Of a stretch of 64,000 nucleotides of DNA, positions 46,440 to 57,500 are shown in pieces. How positions within the stretch are numbered: position 1 is the first letter of the stretch; every line of letters starts with the position of its first letter. The notes below the pieces were generated by a model. It did no database searches and had not been told where the DNA came from. It saw nothing but the letters and a program-made list of their open reading frames with translations. The stretch covers positions 190,289,999 through 190,353,998 of the forward strand of contig JAYESD010000003.1 of NCBI GenBank assembly GCA_036927565.1. The letters are read 5' to 3'. This DNA is from Tuctoria greenei (Eukaryota; Streptophyta; Magnoliopsida; Poales; Poaceae). The translations under genes were made by a program, and so were the position numbers.

Positions 46440-47100
46440 CCCGAAGATGCAGCTTGTCCCCAAGGTGCTGCCACTGGAAACTTGGCCTTCAGCACACAGT
46501 AATCCTCCCATGTATCAAAATAAACGGGAAGGTCTCCCTAGTGGATCAGCACCTAGGTGATGGCAGCATTACCCTTTTTTATCAGGCGTCTGTCAATGAT
46601 CTTGGACGGAGATACATGTTGAATGTCCAGAGCAGGAATTGATGGCAGAGTAGAGAACACAGGAGTGTGATATGGTGTGAAAGTCTTCAATTGGGAAACA
46701 TGAAAAACCGGGTGTACCTGACTGCCAACAAGGAGTTGAAGTTTGTATGCCACTATTCCAATTCTGTCGAGAACAATATATGGGCCAAAGAACTTATGAG
46801 ATACCATGGGATAAGGTCGATGCACCACAGAGCCTTGGAGATATGGTTGCAGCTTCAGCAGAACCCGTTCCCCAACGTGAAACTCGCGCTCTGTTCTGTT
46901 GAAGTCTGCTTGCATCTTCATTCTATTCTGAGCTCTCTGCAGCTGCTCTTTAAACATGGCTGTGAGTAATTGTCTTTCCTTGAGGATATACTTGACCTCT
47001 TCATTATCAGAGTCACTCAGCATAGGAAATAGACCAGGTGATGGATCTGCACACTACAAAGCTTTAAATGGTGAGCAGTTCAGGGAGGAATGATATGATG
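46440..47100 (-). pseudogene. Gypsy integrase C-terminus and chromodomain
   Basis: The minus frame 46553-47023 contains KEQLQRAQNRMKMQADFNR, the GPYIVLDRIGIVAYKLQL SH3-like integrase end, and HPVFHVSQLK. It continues after 46553, in another frame, into chromodomain residues (a TWEDYCVLKAKFP-like stretch near 46470-46530). Upstream, SYHSSLNCSPFKAL is followed by an in-frame TAG (about 47057). The chromodomain in this family directs integration to marked chromatin. The remaining integrase is cut off by the copia LTR at 47101. Confidence 0.85.
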
Positions 47101-48666
47101 TGTTGTTAAAAGTGCATCTAGGAATCTCTTGTGGGCTTTAGATGATTTATGACAAGCAAATGAGATCCTAACCACTTTGTTGAGATGAGCACAGGTTTTA
47201 ATGTGAAAATAAGCAAAGTGCCAAAAAGAAGGGCGAATGAGGAGCAATGTTGAGAAGAGCTCAAAGAACAAGATCAGTAGATCATTGTGTGTGGGGTGTG
47301 TTAAGTAAACACAACCCAAGAGCTCAATCACAAATAAACACACACAATGCACAAATTTATACAGGACCGGACTAGTCCGACTGACACCGGACTAGTCCGA
47401 TATCTCTCTTTGCACAAGATCGGACAAGTCCGATATCACCACGGACTAGTCCGATATCTCTCTGACTAGAATCAGACTAGTCCTCCCTAGTGTGGACTAG
47501 TCCTCAAAACATTTCACAAGTCACACAAAATCGGACAAGTCCGATCACACACCGGACTAGTCCGATATCTTTCTGATGTCAATCGGACAAGTCCGATATT
47601 AGTATGGACTACTCCGAAAAACTCTCTGACCTAAATCAGACAAGTCCTCCAAGTGCGGACTTGTCCTCATAACCGCTTAGGGTCTCACTATCCGGACAAG
47701 TCCGATGTCTATCGAACTAGTCCAAAGATTTCCAGAAGCGAAATCAGACAAGTCCGCTCCTAGCCGGACTAGTCCGATATTTTGGGACACTTAGGGTTTG
47801 CTACACACAGCACACATGACTAGTACGGTGTCCACCATGGACTAGTCCGATCTTTCTAAACCCTAACGGTCACTTTTAGAAACCCCATATAAATAGAGGT
47901 ACACGGCCAACCTTTAATCTCTCTTGACCCCATGCGCTGTCACACCTTCCAAGAGCCTCAAAAACACATCTCTCCACGAAATATAAAGCCAAAAAGATCA
48001 ATCCCTTGAGGATACACTCTGGAACATTGGAGAGACACGATTCATCACTCTTGAGCTCTTGGTTTAATTCTCTAACACACTCCTGTGATTTTCAGTGTAA
48101 TCCTTTGATTGTGTTCTTGGTGGAGTTGTCATTGTAATCTAGGGGAGCCCTCAACGTGTAAGAAGGCCCCTTGAATTCGGTTATTTACCCTTTGTGATAA
48201 AAGAAGAGGATTGGCCTTCGTGGCGATCCGACGAGGGTAGGGTTGGAGAAGACCCGATCCTTTTGTTGACTCCTCAACGTGGATGTAGGTTGCCTCTATG
48301 GGAGCCGAACCACGGGATAAATTGCTTGTGTCTTGCTTTGTGTTCATCGTTCTTATTCACTACATCAATCTAGGGTTTCAATCAATATTGCTTACTTTAC
48401 ATTGAATCATTAGGTATAAGATTGAATTGTGATATATCCTAGTCCATAATCGTGCAACACCTAAATCACAAGTATATTTCCGCTGCATACATCCTAGAAT
48501 CAAATTAATTGATCAAACTTGGTTAACTTAGTCTGTACCCACCGGACTAGTCCGCACTTGACCAGACTAGTCCGATATCTCTGGTTTTGGTCTAGTTGTT
48601 AAGTGTTGCAGGTTCCGACAAATTTCAAAAAGGCCTATTGACCCCCCCCCCTCTAGGCCACATTCA
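47101..48666 (+). mobile_element. 5' LTR of Maximus/SIRE-like copia element (about 1566 bp)
   Basis: It starts TGTTGTTAAAAGTGCATCTAGG (start could be 3 bases later) and ends CCACATTCA just before the primer site. The early TGCATCTAGG and GATGATTTATGACAAGC words and the palindrome array are typical of the Opie/Ji/Maximus group. A TATAAATA box is at 47888-47895. A poly-C run (about 12) sits at 48640-48651 near the end. Confidence 0.82.
47366..47860. repeat. Dispersed array of GGAC(T/A)AGTCC palindromes
   Basis: About 18 copies of a 14-bp CGGACTAGTCCGAT-type word (variants CGGACAAGTCCGAT, CAGACTAGTCCTC) occur at irregular 20-45 bp spacing, with two more at 48540-48575. GGACTAGTCC is self-complementary. 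Confidence 0.9.
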
Positions 48667-48680
48667 ATTGGTATCTGAGC
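48667..48680 (+). other. Primer-binding site of the SIRE-like copia
   Basis: ATTGGTATCTGAGC follows the LTR end directly; it is the tRNA-Met site with one base changed (TGGTATCAGAGC expected). Confidence 0.85.
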
Positions 48681-48718
48681 ATGTTCTTCAAGAAAGAGAC
48701 TAATCGCTTGAAGAGATC

Positions 48719-49891
48719 ATGTCAGACATGAAGGACGTACACAAGAGCAACAACCAAGAGAAGGTTGATGATGACAAGAATTAGAAAGTGGAAAAGCTCC
48801 TTGAAGCCATTCAAGACTTCGAGGACGACGATGAGGAGACACTTGAACTAAAGGCGCTCCTAAGAAAGAAGGCAATTTCCAAAGGGAAAGTAAAAGTCGA
48901 AGATGAAAAGAAGAAGAAGGGGAGTAGTCACACCGACCACTCCCGATATCCTTTCAACTATGATCATCTTAATTCCGGCAATAATCATTATTTATCTATC
49001 ACTCTAGGAAAAGCCCCACACTTCGATGGAAGTGATTACTCAATGTGGAGGCAGAATATGGAAATGCATCTAATCTCTCTCAATCTAAATTTATGGCATA
49101 TTGTGTGCACAGGGATAGATATCCCGGACGACGATGAAGAGCTCACACCAAGCCAAGAGCAGGCAATTCATCGAAATGCTCAAGCCGCGGCAGTTATTAC
49201 CTCTTCGCTTAGTCGGGACGAGTTCACCAAGGTGGATGGACTCGAGATTGCAAAGGAGATCTGGGACACATTACAAACTGCACATGAAGGTGATCGTCAT
49301 GTGCATGAAGCGAAGATCGAAATGATCAAGGGCGAATTGGGAAGATTCGCAATCGAAGAAGATGAGTCACCTCAAGATATGTACAACAGACTTAAGGCGC
49401 TCGTCAACAAGGTTCGATCTTACGGAAGCAAGAAGTATAACGACCACGAGGTGGTGAAGCTCATCCTTAGAGCTTTCATGCCTCGCAATGTCACCTTATG
49501 CTCCATGATTAGAGAAAGCCCCGAATACAAGAGAATGACTCCGGATGAGCTACTTGGGAAAATCATCAATTTCGAGATGATGGAAAAGCAAGCGAAGCAT
49601 GTCAAAGAAATTGCCGACCTTACCTCGGCAAAGAAGAAAGGGGTTGCCTTGAAGTCCACCCTCAAGCCCTTATCTAAAGAATCACGAGAATCTCAAATAG
49701 AGGAAGATGGTGACGATGAGAGCAGTGATTTGGATGAAGATGACATGATACGATTCATGAAGAAATTCAAGAAAATGATGAAGAAAAGACAAGGCGCCAA
49801 ATAAAGTGAAGGAAAATACAAGGAAAGAACAAAGTCAAAGTTGAGGCGGGCATGCTATAATTGTGGTGAGTATAGCCACTTTATAGGCGGG
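48719..49891 (+). pseudogene. SIRE-like copia gag, cut in its zinc knuckle
   Basis: The start is the ATG at 48719 (MSDMKDVHKSNN). A TAG at 48782 interrupts the N-terminus, after which 338 codons are open (48788-49804). The copia gag core is clear: GKAPHFDGSDYSMWRQNMEM, LWHIVCTGIDIP, AKEIWDTLQTAHEGD, and SPQDMYNRLKALVNKV. Acidic (EEDGDDESSDLDEDD) and basic (KKFKKMMKKRQ) tails follow. After TAA at 49802 the same frame continues into CYNCGEYSHFIGGH, the start of a CX2CX4HX4C knuckle, and the last Cys is replaced by the junction to the gypsy LTR. No PR, integrase or RT follows. Confidence 0.88.
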
Positions 49892-50100
49892 CATCTCCCA
49901 GTCGCGCTTCACTTCTGCTAGCCCCCTGCTGGTAGCGCCGCCCCACGCCCTGTCGCCGCACGCCCGCGCTCGCCCCGGCAGCGCCTGCCGCTCGCCCGAC
50001 CCCGCGCGCCGCCATCCCGCCGCTCGCCCCGCAGCTCGCCCCCACAGCGTCGTCCCCTGCTCGCGCCTCCGACCGCCAGCGCCAGGCCGCACCTCTTCCG

Positions 50101-50122
50101 CCCCCCCCCCCCCCCCCCCCCC
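50101..50122. repeat. Poly-C run of 22 in the 5' LTR only
   Basis: The matching place in the 3' LTR (about 60478-60487) has only a short C run, so this is a copy-specific expansion or an assembly uncertainty. Confidence 0.9.
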
Positions 50123-51069
50123 GCCCCCATCAAGCTCACCTCCGCGCGTCGGCCTCCTTGCGCGCCTGCTCTGCCAACCACGCGCTCCAGCAGCGCCGCT
50201 AGATCCGCCACCGGCATGAGCTCCAACGTCGCTGCCGCGCGCCACCATGGCGAACCGCGCCGCCGCGGACGCCTCACGCGTGCATCACCTCCGACCTGCT
50301 CCCAGGTGCGTTTCATTATTGTCTCCGATGCCTCTGCCATTCGTTCCGCATGCCACGACTTTTTGGCCGCCCCCGCTTTTTCCCCTTCAGCAGCGTCGCG
50401 CTCAGAGCGCCGCCGGCTCCTCCCTGTAGCGCGTGGTCGACTTCGGTCACCGTCCTCCGCTCTGCCCTTCGCGCGTGAGCATGTCGCCGCTCAGGCCGCG
50501 TTTTTCCACCGGCAGTGGCCGCCTCTGCTTGGTTCCCATCACGGACCGTGCCACCGTCGCCATTCTTCATTCCCTGCTCGTGCGCCCAGACCGCGCTGGT
50601 GTGTTCGTCGCGCTGCCAACGCGCCTACTCACCGTTGCCTCTTGAAATTCCTCACCGCCAAGCTAAGACCCGCGTTCTCCGTTCTTATACTCCGAGCTCG
50701 CCGCCGGTGATGTCCATAGTCCTCAGCCTTGCACCTGTGTCGCCTCCCTGTCCTGGCATCCATGTCGCGCCTCAACGCTGGCTGCGTCGTCAATTTTCTC
50801 CCTCAGGTCACGTGAGCACTCGCCCTGCTATCCAATCTACATTGCACGTTTTTGGCCGCCATGGATCCCCTGTCGACTAGCTCTGCCTCGTTCACATTCC
50901 TTACCTCGGACAGCCATGCCCTAGCGATGCCCCTGCTTCGTTCCTCACTGTACCGAGGCAACCACCGGCCTGGTTCATATGTGTCGTGTTCACGGTTTGG
51001 CCGCGGTGACCATGGACGGATTTTGCGCGTCGACGTCCTCCGCGCACCGCACCGTGGCTCAACACGCTC

Positions 51070-51075
51070 TATATA
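51070..51075 (+). promoter_or_regulatory. TATA box of element B LTR
   Basis: CTCTATATAGCTCC in an otherwise GC-rich context; conserved in the 3' LTR at 61432-61437. Confidence 0.6.
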
Positions 51076-51813
51076 GCTCCACACTATCCACCAGTGAGCC
51101 CACACCTCGATTGAGCCGTGTGACATGGTTGCCGATGGATATCTACATATCATCATGTTCCGTGCTAGTCATCATCGACAACTAGTCCAAGGTTAGCTCT
51201 TATTTTGCAAGAGTGATTGGATCAGTGACTGCAGTCAACCTGTTCGATGAAATGCTTACAAGGAAAGAACCAACTTCGTTGATGTTCAGAGATGGTCTTG
51301 ATGCAAGGGTATGGTGATGTGGCAACTCGACAAGCCCAAGTGCTAAGGTACTCTTGGGATGTTGATGAAGTAACCGAATCAAGTACACACCCAAGATGTT
51401 CGGCGAAATGCCTACAAGGTGAGCCTTGCCCTAAAATGCCTTGTTTGACATCACCAAAGTCCGTTTGTCGTGATCGCTAATGATACCCATGTGTCGTCAA
51501 GTCGTACGTCCAGTTTCCGCATTGATATCATCCCTATAGGAGTCCCCTAGTTGACCTTCTTTGGCTTTTGGATCGCGTTGGCTTGTCCGTGCGTGCTCGT
51601 GATGCTCCACCATGAGCTGCATCAATGTCGTTGACCATATGACGTCGTCGTGACGTTCCGAGCCATCATCATGTCCTAGCATCGAGATGAAGGATGCCTG
51701 TACCGTACATGATGCTGGAACACAACCACGACACCACGGTCGACAGTCGTTTAGCCAAATTAGGGTTTAGTCGAGGTGAGACTCGTCAAGTCCTAGGTGT
51801 AGCCAAGGTGCTC

Positions 51814-51819
51814 AATAAA
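51814..51819 (+). terminator. Polyadenylation signal of element B LTR
   Basis: AATAAA, conserved in the 3' LTR at 62175-62180, about 740 bp after the TATA box. Confidence 0.45.
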
Positions 51820-54502
51820 AGGCCTTCTAGGTCAAACACGGGTATTGGTGATCACCGATCACCTAGGGTAAAGGTATGCAAGAACGTTACGACCAACAAG
51901 GAGAACTAGACCAAGGGGAACCATGGATAAGAGTTCCTTGGTTGTGTCGAGGATGTTTCGTAGCCGATCACAGGATGTGTTAACTTGGTGTACCATTTCA
52001 TCGACGGCAGGTTTGTCGAGTCGCTTATCAACAACCGAGTCGACATCACTAGCCTTAAGACTCACAAGGTGGTGTTCGGGATTTTCCGCTCACCCCATTG
52101 ACGAGTCCGGGTTGAGGTGAACGTCGCTAAGACGATCTTCTCGAGATGGCAAAGCATGCCTTCACGACAAGGTCTCGCATCATGTTTAAGTCCCAAGAGC
52201 TTACCGAGCTCACCTGGACAAGATTGCAGGAGACACTACATTAGTGTCGTCATGTAAGCACTTGAATGATGCTTGAGAAGCTTACCGTAGAAACTACTTT
52301 ACCTAAAAGTCATTTGACGTTGTCTTGGTACTCATGCTAGGTTAACAGTGCTTGTAATGACTTCTTAACTCCAAGCCATGTTGATCTCAATTCAGTCCCA
52401 GTTGTCGTTAGGTTCCATCATGGTTCATCCTAAGTCAGGACCCTACGACAGCACTGCTCACTTAACTAGGTTTACTCCTTTATGATTTAAGTCAAGTTCA
52501 GTGGTCGATTGCTAAATCGCGACCTTCGTCTTGTACACCATCATACTCAAGCTTTCGATGCCACCTTGGCACTTAGGTCATCCTTACACTACCAGTCCAA
52601 CACTTCCATACCATTCAGCTTTATCGTCCTTGAGTGGCATAGCGTCGAGTGTTGAGTGCCAAGTTGCAATGTGTGCTTAGATTGCACCTTTCAATTCACA
52701 TCTCAATTCTACTATGACCACTTGACTCCATCCTTTGTTCATTCACACAACAGAGGCATATCTGTCTTTCCTAGTCAAACTCCTCATTCTTAGAGTTTAC
52801 ACAACCCCGTGGAGTCTATTCTTAAATTACTTAATTACTTAATTACTTATATGCATATCATGTCGATAGGAACATGCTGATAGGTGATCGACAAGAAACT
52901 TCGCTTGGAGGAGAAGGCCAAGGTGTTTCCACTGAAGTTCCATGGCAGGTTCTCCGGAGGAAGACCAAGCCCTAACAATTGACATTTAATTGAGTCGCAA
53001 ACTAAGGAAAGCCCCGATTTGCATTTAAGTCATTTATAAAATTTTGCTTTATCACTATGATGAGTAGTATATGAATTGTGCATTACGTTTAGGATGATTG
53101 ATACTCCACATGCATGACCAAAAATCCCAGGGAATGGTTGGAACGAGTTACAATGTGCCCTGTAGTAACTGCTTTGCTAATGCATAGGAAATCCGGTAGA
53201 AGTCGAGTAGTTGGAATCTACTCGCGGGAGATGTAGGACATATCTCACAGGATTGGTTAGATAGAAAATGGATTAATATAATGAAGTTGAGACTGGGCAG
53301 GGAATGGTTAGGAAGCGGAGAGAAGTGAGTCTCGGTCGCATAGCCCTGCCTGTGTCGATTAAGGCCCGCTTCATGTGCGGCCCCGCTGAACAAGCTTGAC
53401 TTGTACCGGCAACATAATGGACATATGGAATCCAATAAATTGATGTAGCTTGGTCTCATGGGTGTCGAGGCATACCGTTCCATTTTATAGGTGTGGGTTG
53501 AGGGCAGCAAGGTTTAAATCCGCTGGTCGGCAGTCAGAGTACGCCCCATGTAGGGACCTCCTGCTCGTGACGGATTGGCCGGTTCGGCATTTGAGTGTCT
53601 TGCGAAAGGTTGCCATATACGCCTAGTACTGAAGTGTTATGTAGGTACGGGTGTGCTCGCTGACACTTCCGAACGACGTATGTGTCGTGTTGTCCGGGTG
53701 TGTCTTGATTGCAATCACTGTCCCTCGCAGTAATAGAGTACCACTTGTTCACTGTGTCGTGACGTAGTAAATACTAAAGGACCCATGAAATACCATTGTA
53801 TTTAAATATAATTTCTTTGCAACATTGTATGCTTTAGAGATAGTATAATTAAAAGTTTACAGTTTCCCCATACTTTAGCTGTAATAGCATTATGTGCTCT
53901 GGGCATGTCATATCATCGATAAAGCGTTTCTTGTTTGATTGTGGAGCCCATGATGTGCCGTGCTCGGAGAATGTCATTTGCTACATAAAACCTGATTATA
54001 AGGATCCACTTGTAGGCGAGTCATTTATGCTTCACCTTACCTATGTTTAGTGTCCCCTTTGCATATGTCTAGTGAGACGGTTAGTGTTCACCCTGCATGT
54101 GTCTAGTGAGACGGTTAAGTCTTGCTGAGCCTTATGCTCACGTTTGCGCTTTAACGATTTTTGCAGGTATTAGTTTTATTTCTGCTGTTCAGGTTGTACA
54201 TGAGACTCGAGGTGTCGAGATAAATCTCATGTGAACCACGCCGTAGTTGAATGTTCTTCTTGTTGCTAGTGAGAAGCGTCCTATGGCATGGATGTCTTCT
54301 CTCCTGCTTAGTTAGGTGAGATTATGAGTATGTATTTTCCGCTGCGTGTGTACTTCTGTTGTACACTCTTTTGTAAACTCTTCTTATAAAATGAAAACTT
54401 TATATGTTTTGGTATCCTTTTTCGTGTGTGCTGTTAGGTGCCGCATCGCACGGCACCACACAATGATATCCTCGGATGTGTGGACTCCGGTCCCCACAGA
54501 CA

Positions 54503-54514
54503 TGGTATCAGAGC
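54503..54514 (+). other. Primer-binding site of element B
   Basis: TGGTATCAGAGC, four bases after the LTR end; complementary to initiator tRNA-Met. The next TTCGTTGGGAATAGC matches the minus gypsy leader. Confidence 0.93.
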
Positions 54515-57500
54515 TTCGTTGGGAATAGCACGCTCTAAAAGAGCCTATTTTCGAAAACTCCGAAGTAGTCGAGTGAAGATTAGCTATATGCCCATTAAGG
54601 ACTATTACTAGTGTAAGTTATAAAGGTGGTGAACTAACTTGTTATATTATTTCTATAAGGACGCTCTGTCTTCAAGGTAAGAGGTAAGGTACACCCCCGA
54701 GAGGGGATCAATCTCGGTAAACTCTACATACGAGCTATGGTATGTGAAATTTTCGTGGCTTAGCACGGAAAGTTAATATGAGTCTCTGAAACTTTCTATG
54801 TTTCTGAGAACATATGACACGCGGTACCCCAGCGTGACAAAAAATTAGTGGGAGCCCCCGGCGGGTGGTGTATAACCCGATAGTGTGCATCTCTAGAACT
54901 ATTCATGTTCTATGGGATCATGCGAAACACGTATGCCCGAGCGTGTATAAGTCAGTTCGTACGGGAGTCTTTGCTGTACAGACGTATTTACAGCCATGTA
55001 CCTCGAGACATGACTTCACTCGAGGGCGACTCACACCAGAGTCGTATGCATTTACTTTTGATTATATCTTATTGTGACTGCCTGTCGTGTTTCCCCGTGC
55101 CGCCCTTGAGGTGTGAAAGTGTGAAAGGGGATTGTTTGTCTTCTGCAGGTACACTAACTCCGGTAGCGACCCGTGAGAATACGTTTGCGAGTGATCGATA
55201 TTAGAACCACCTATAGACGTATCCGGATATACCGGGTTAGATTTTTCTTTTGGTAAGGCACGTAGTACCGTCAGTATCACATATGATACTTGACCATCCC
55301 CAACGACAGAATGGCTTCATTATCATCTTGTAAGATCCAACTACCAGTTGCTGGTAAGTTTTGGGTCAAAGTTTTGACATGGTTAGTGCAATGCGAAGAA
55401 GGATAAAGATTAAGGCTTTTGTGTACTCTTGACGGAATCTAGCTCGATTTTGTCAAGAGATGCTTCTGGTTAAACTTCATAGCACATAATAGTATGCTAT
55501 ATGGAGTATGAAGATCTTCAAGTCCTCGACGACTTCTCTATGGACGAGTTGGACAGAACAAACTTGGAAACTCGTCCAAATCATTAGAAACTAGCATTTC
55601 TTCACCTCCTTGATCTAATAAACTTGCCTCGGCATTTTGACCATAACTCTTTGTAGACTTCACAAATGAAGGTCTAAACTATCTTGTTGTAAAGTGTAGA
55701 GTCCTCTACAACCTTTCCATTGAACTTCCGGTCAGCATTCTCATGGAACTCGGCGAAAGACTCGAAGCTCCACATTTTATCAAATCTGAACACCTAGCGG
55801 ACAGTTCTGCATACCGTTACGGTTTCGACCATACATCTTCGCATAATCGTCGGATAGCTTCGTGCAAAACATTTCCGGAAACCTTGCGACTGGCGCAACA
55901 AGTTTGTATTGGGACTTTCTGTCAAATTGTGAGATTATCCATCTGAAAATCAGTGGCCAAATCAGCTATAAACAACCATGATCTATCAAACTAAATTTTA
56001 AAACCTGAACCGATTGTTCCACTTCAAAAATCCGTATCTCTTCAATCTGGAGGGCTATGAATGCAATTGAATACTTTTTGGAAAGCTTTTGATGTCTTAT
56101 ATAAGTTTTCTATTGACCTCCAAGCCAAAAGACCTTTATATGGTGATGAAAATGCACCATAACCACTGCAGCTGCTGTTCTGAAACTGTACAAGACAGTA
56201 TCTGAACTTTTGTCATATTTCCTTGAAGAAAGCTCTTCTATTCCATTATGATACATTTCTGGAAAGGGGAAGAGCTATTCTACAACTTTGTTATTCAGTG
56301 ATACCTCAAATTCAGTTTATAACTAATTAGAAAACAGAGTTGAAGATAGTACATGTATATAGGTGCTATCTGAAACAGTCAGAAAAATTCTGAACTTTGG
56401 ACGGCCATAACTCTTAAACTTGAAATGCAAACTATGCATGTTTATACATATATGGAAATCTTAAAGAGTCCTCTATCAACTTCCTATTCAACACAAAGGC
56501 TAAAACTCACATTAACAAGGTCTAAATTGAAGTGTCGTTTAAGAGGTTCTGACAGCCCGGAAGAGGGGACAGAATCTGAACTCTTCACCAATTGAATCAT
56601 AACTTTTTCCAGACTTCACCTCTGCAGGCCTACTTTATGGGGCTGAAAAGTGTAGAGAGTCCTCTACAACGTTTCTATAGAACTCCAGAGCATAATCCAT
56701 CTCTAACATACTCAAAATTTCAAATTTCTAAACTTGATCAAATCTGGACAGCGAGTGGACAGTCCTGTATACAGTTTCTGTTTCTCGCATAACTCGCTGT
56801 AGAATTGTCCAAATACTTCATAAGTTTCATTTCTAGAATCTTGAGAATGTATGCAACAAGTTTTATATGTATTGTTTTTGCAAATGTTGATGTTTGTATA
56901 TCTGAAAATTCTGGAGAAAATCAGCCTTAAACAAAGGAGGTGCTGTCCAAATTTTCAGAAAAACTGTCAACTTGCAATGCCATATCTTCTTAATCAGAAG
57001 TGCTACGAGGGCAAGTAAATACTCTTTAGAAATATTTAGAAGTCCTCTGCAAGTTTTCTGTTCAGCTCAAGACCAAAATCCGTCTCTAAGTGGGTGAAAT
57101 TTGGATAATCGCAGAGACTGTCCAGGCACACCCGAACTGGACAGCAATCTGTACACCTCTGAATTTAATCCATAACTCGCATACCCTTGATCCAATGGTG
57201 TCGCGCGAGTAACCGTTGGAAAGGTTAGGAGACTCAGCTACAATTTTTGCAATTGGCTCGAGACCTGAATCGGTCATTTACCTATCCTAAATCAAGTTTG
57301 AGTGCAGAATGGTCAATCTTAACTGAATTCAAATTCTGAATGCTGAAATTTTTACCAACTTTAAAAACTCATATCTTTTGAACCAGAACTGATATACAGA
57401 CAAATAGGTACTTTTTGGAAAGCTTGTTACATTGGTTACGACTTTGTAAATAAGAATATTTCCAGATTTTGATCAGAACAGCCTGAAAGCTTTAGATCAA

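Larger units (their letters stand above)
49892..54498 (+). mobile_element. 5' LTR of giant non-autonomous gypsy element B (5' truncated)
   Basis: It matches 60266-64000 nearly base for base and ends GGTCCCCACA at 54498. The first ~683 bp of the LTR, present at 59583-60265, are missing; the copy starts inside at CATCTCCC, fused to copia gag. The first kilobase is GC-rich (49900-50700), and the rest is less so. A TATATA core promoter and an AATAAA signal are visible. ORFs such as 50216-50710 and 49918-50340 come from the GC-rich part and are not conserved as proteins between the LTR copies. Family identity with the minus-strand gypsy at 4527-13514 comes from shared LTR ends and leader. Confidence 0.9.

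Noticed and set aside
47366..47860. CRISPR-like array
   Set aside because: Spacing is irregular, the word is only 10-14 bp and palindromic, and the setting is a plant copia LTR.
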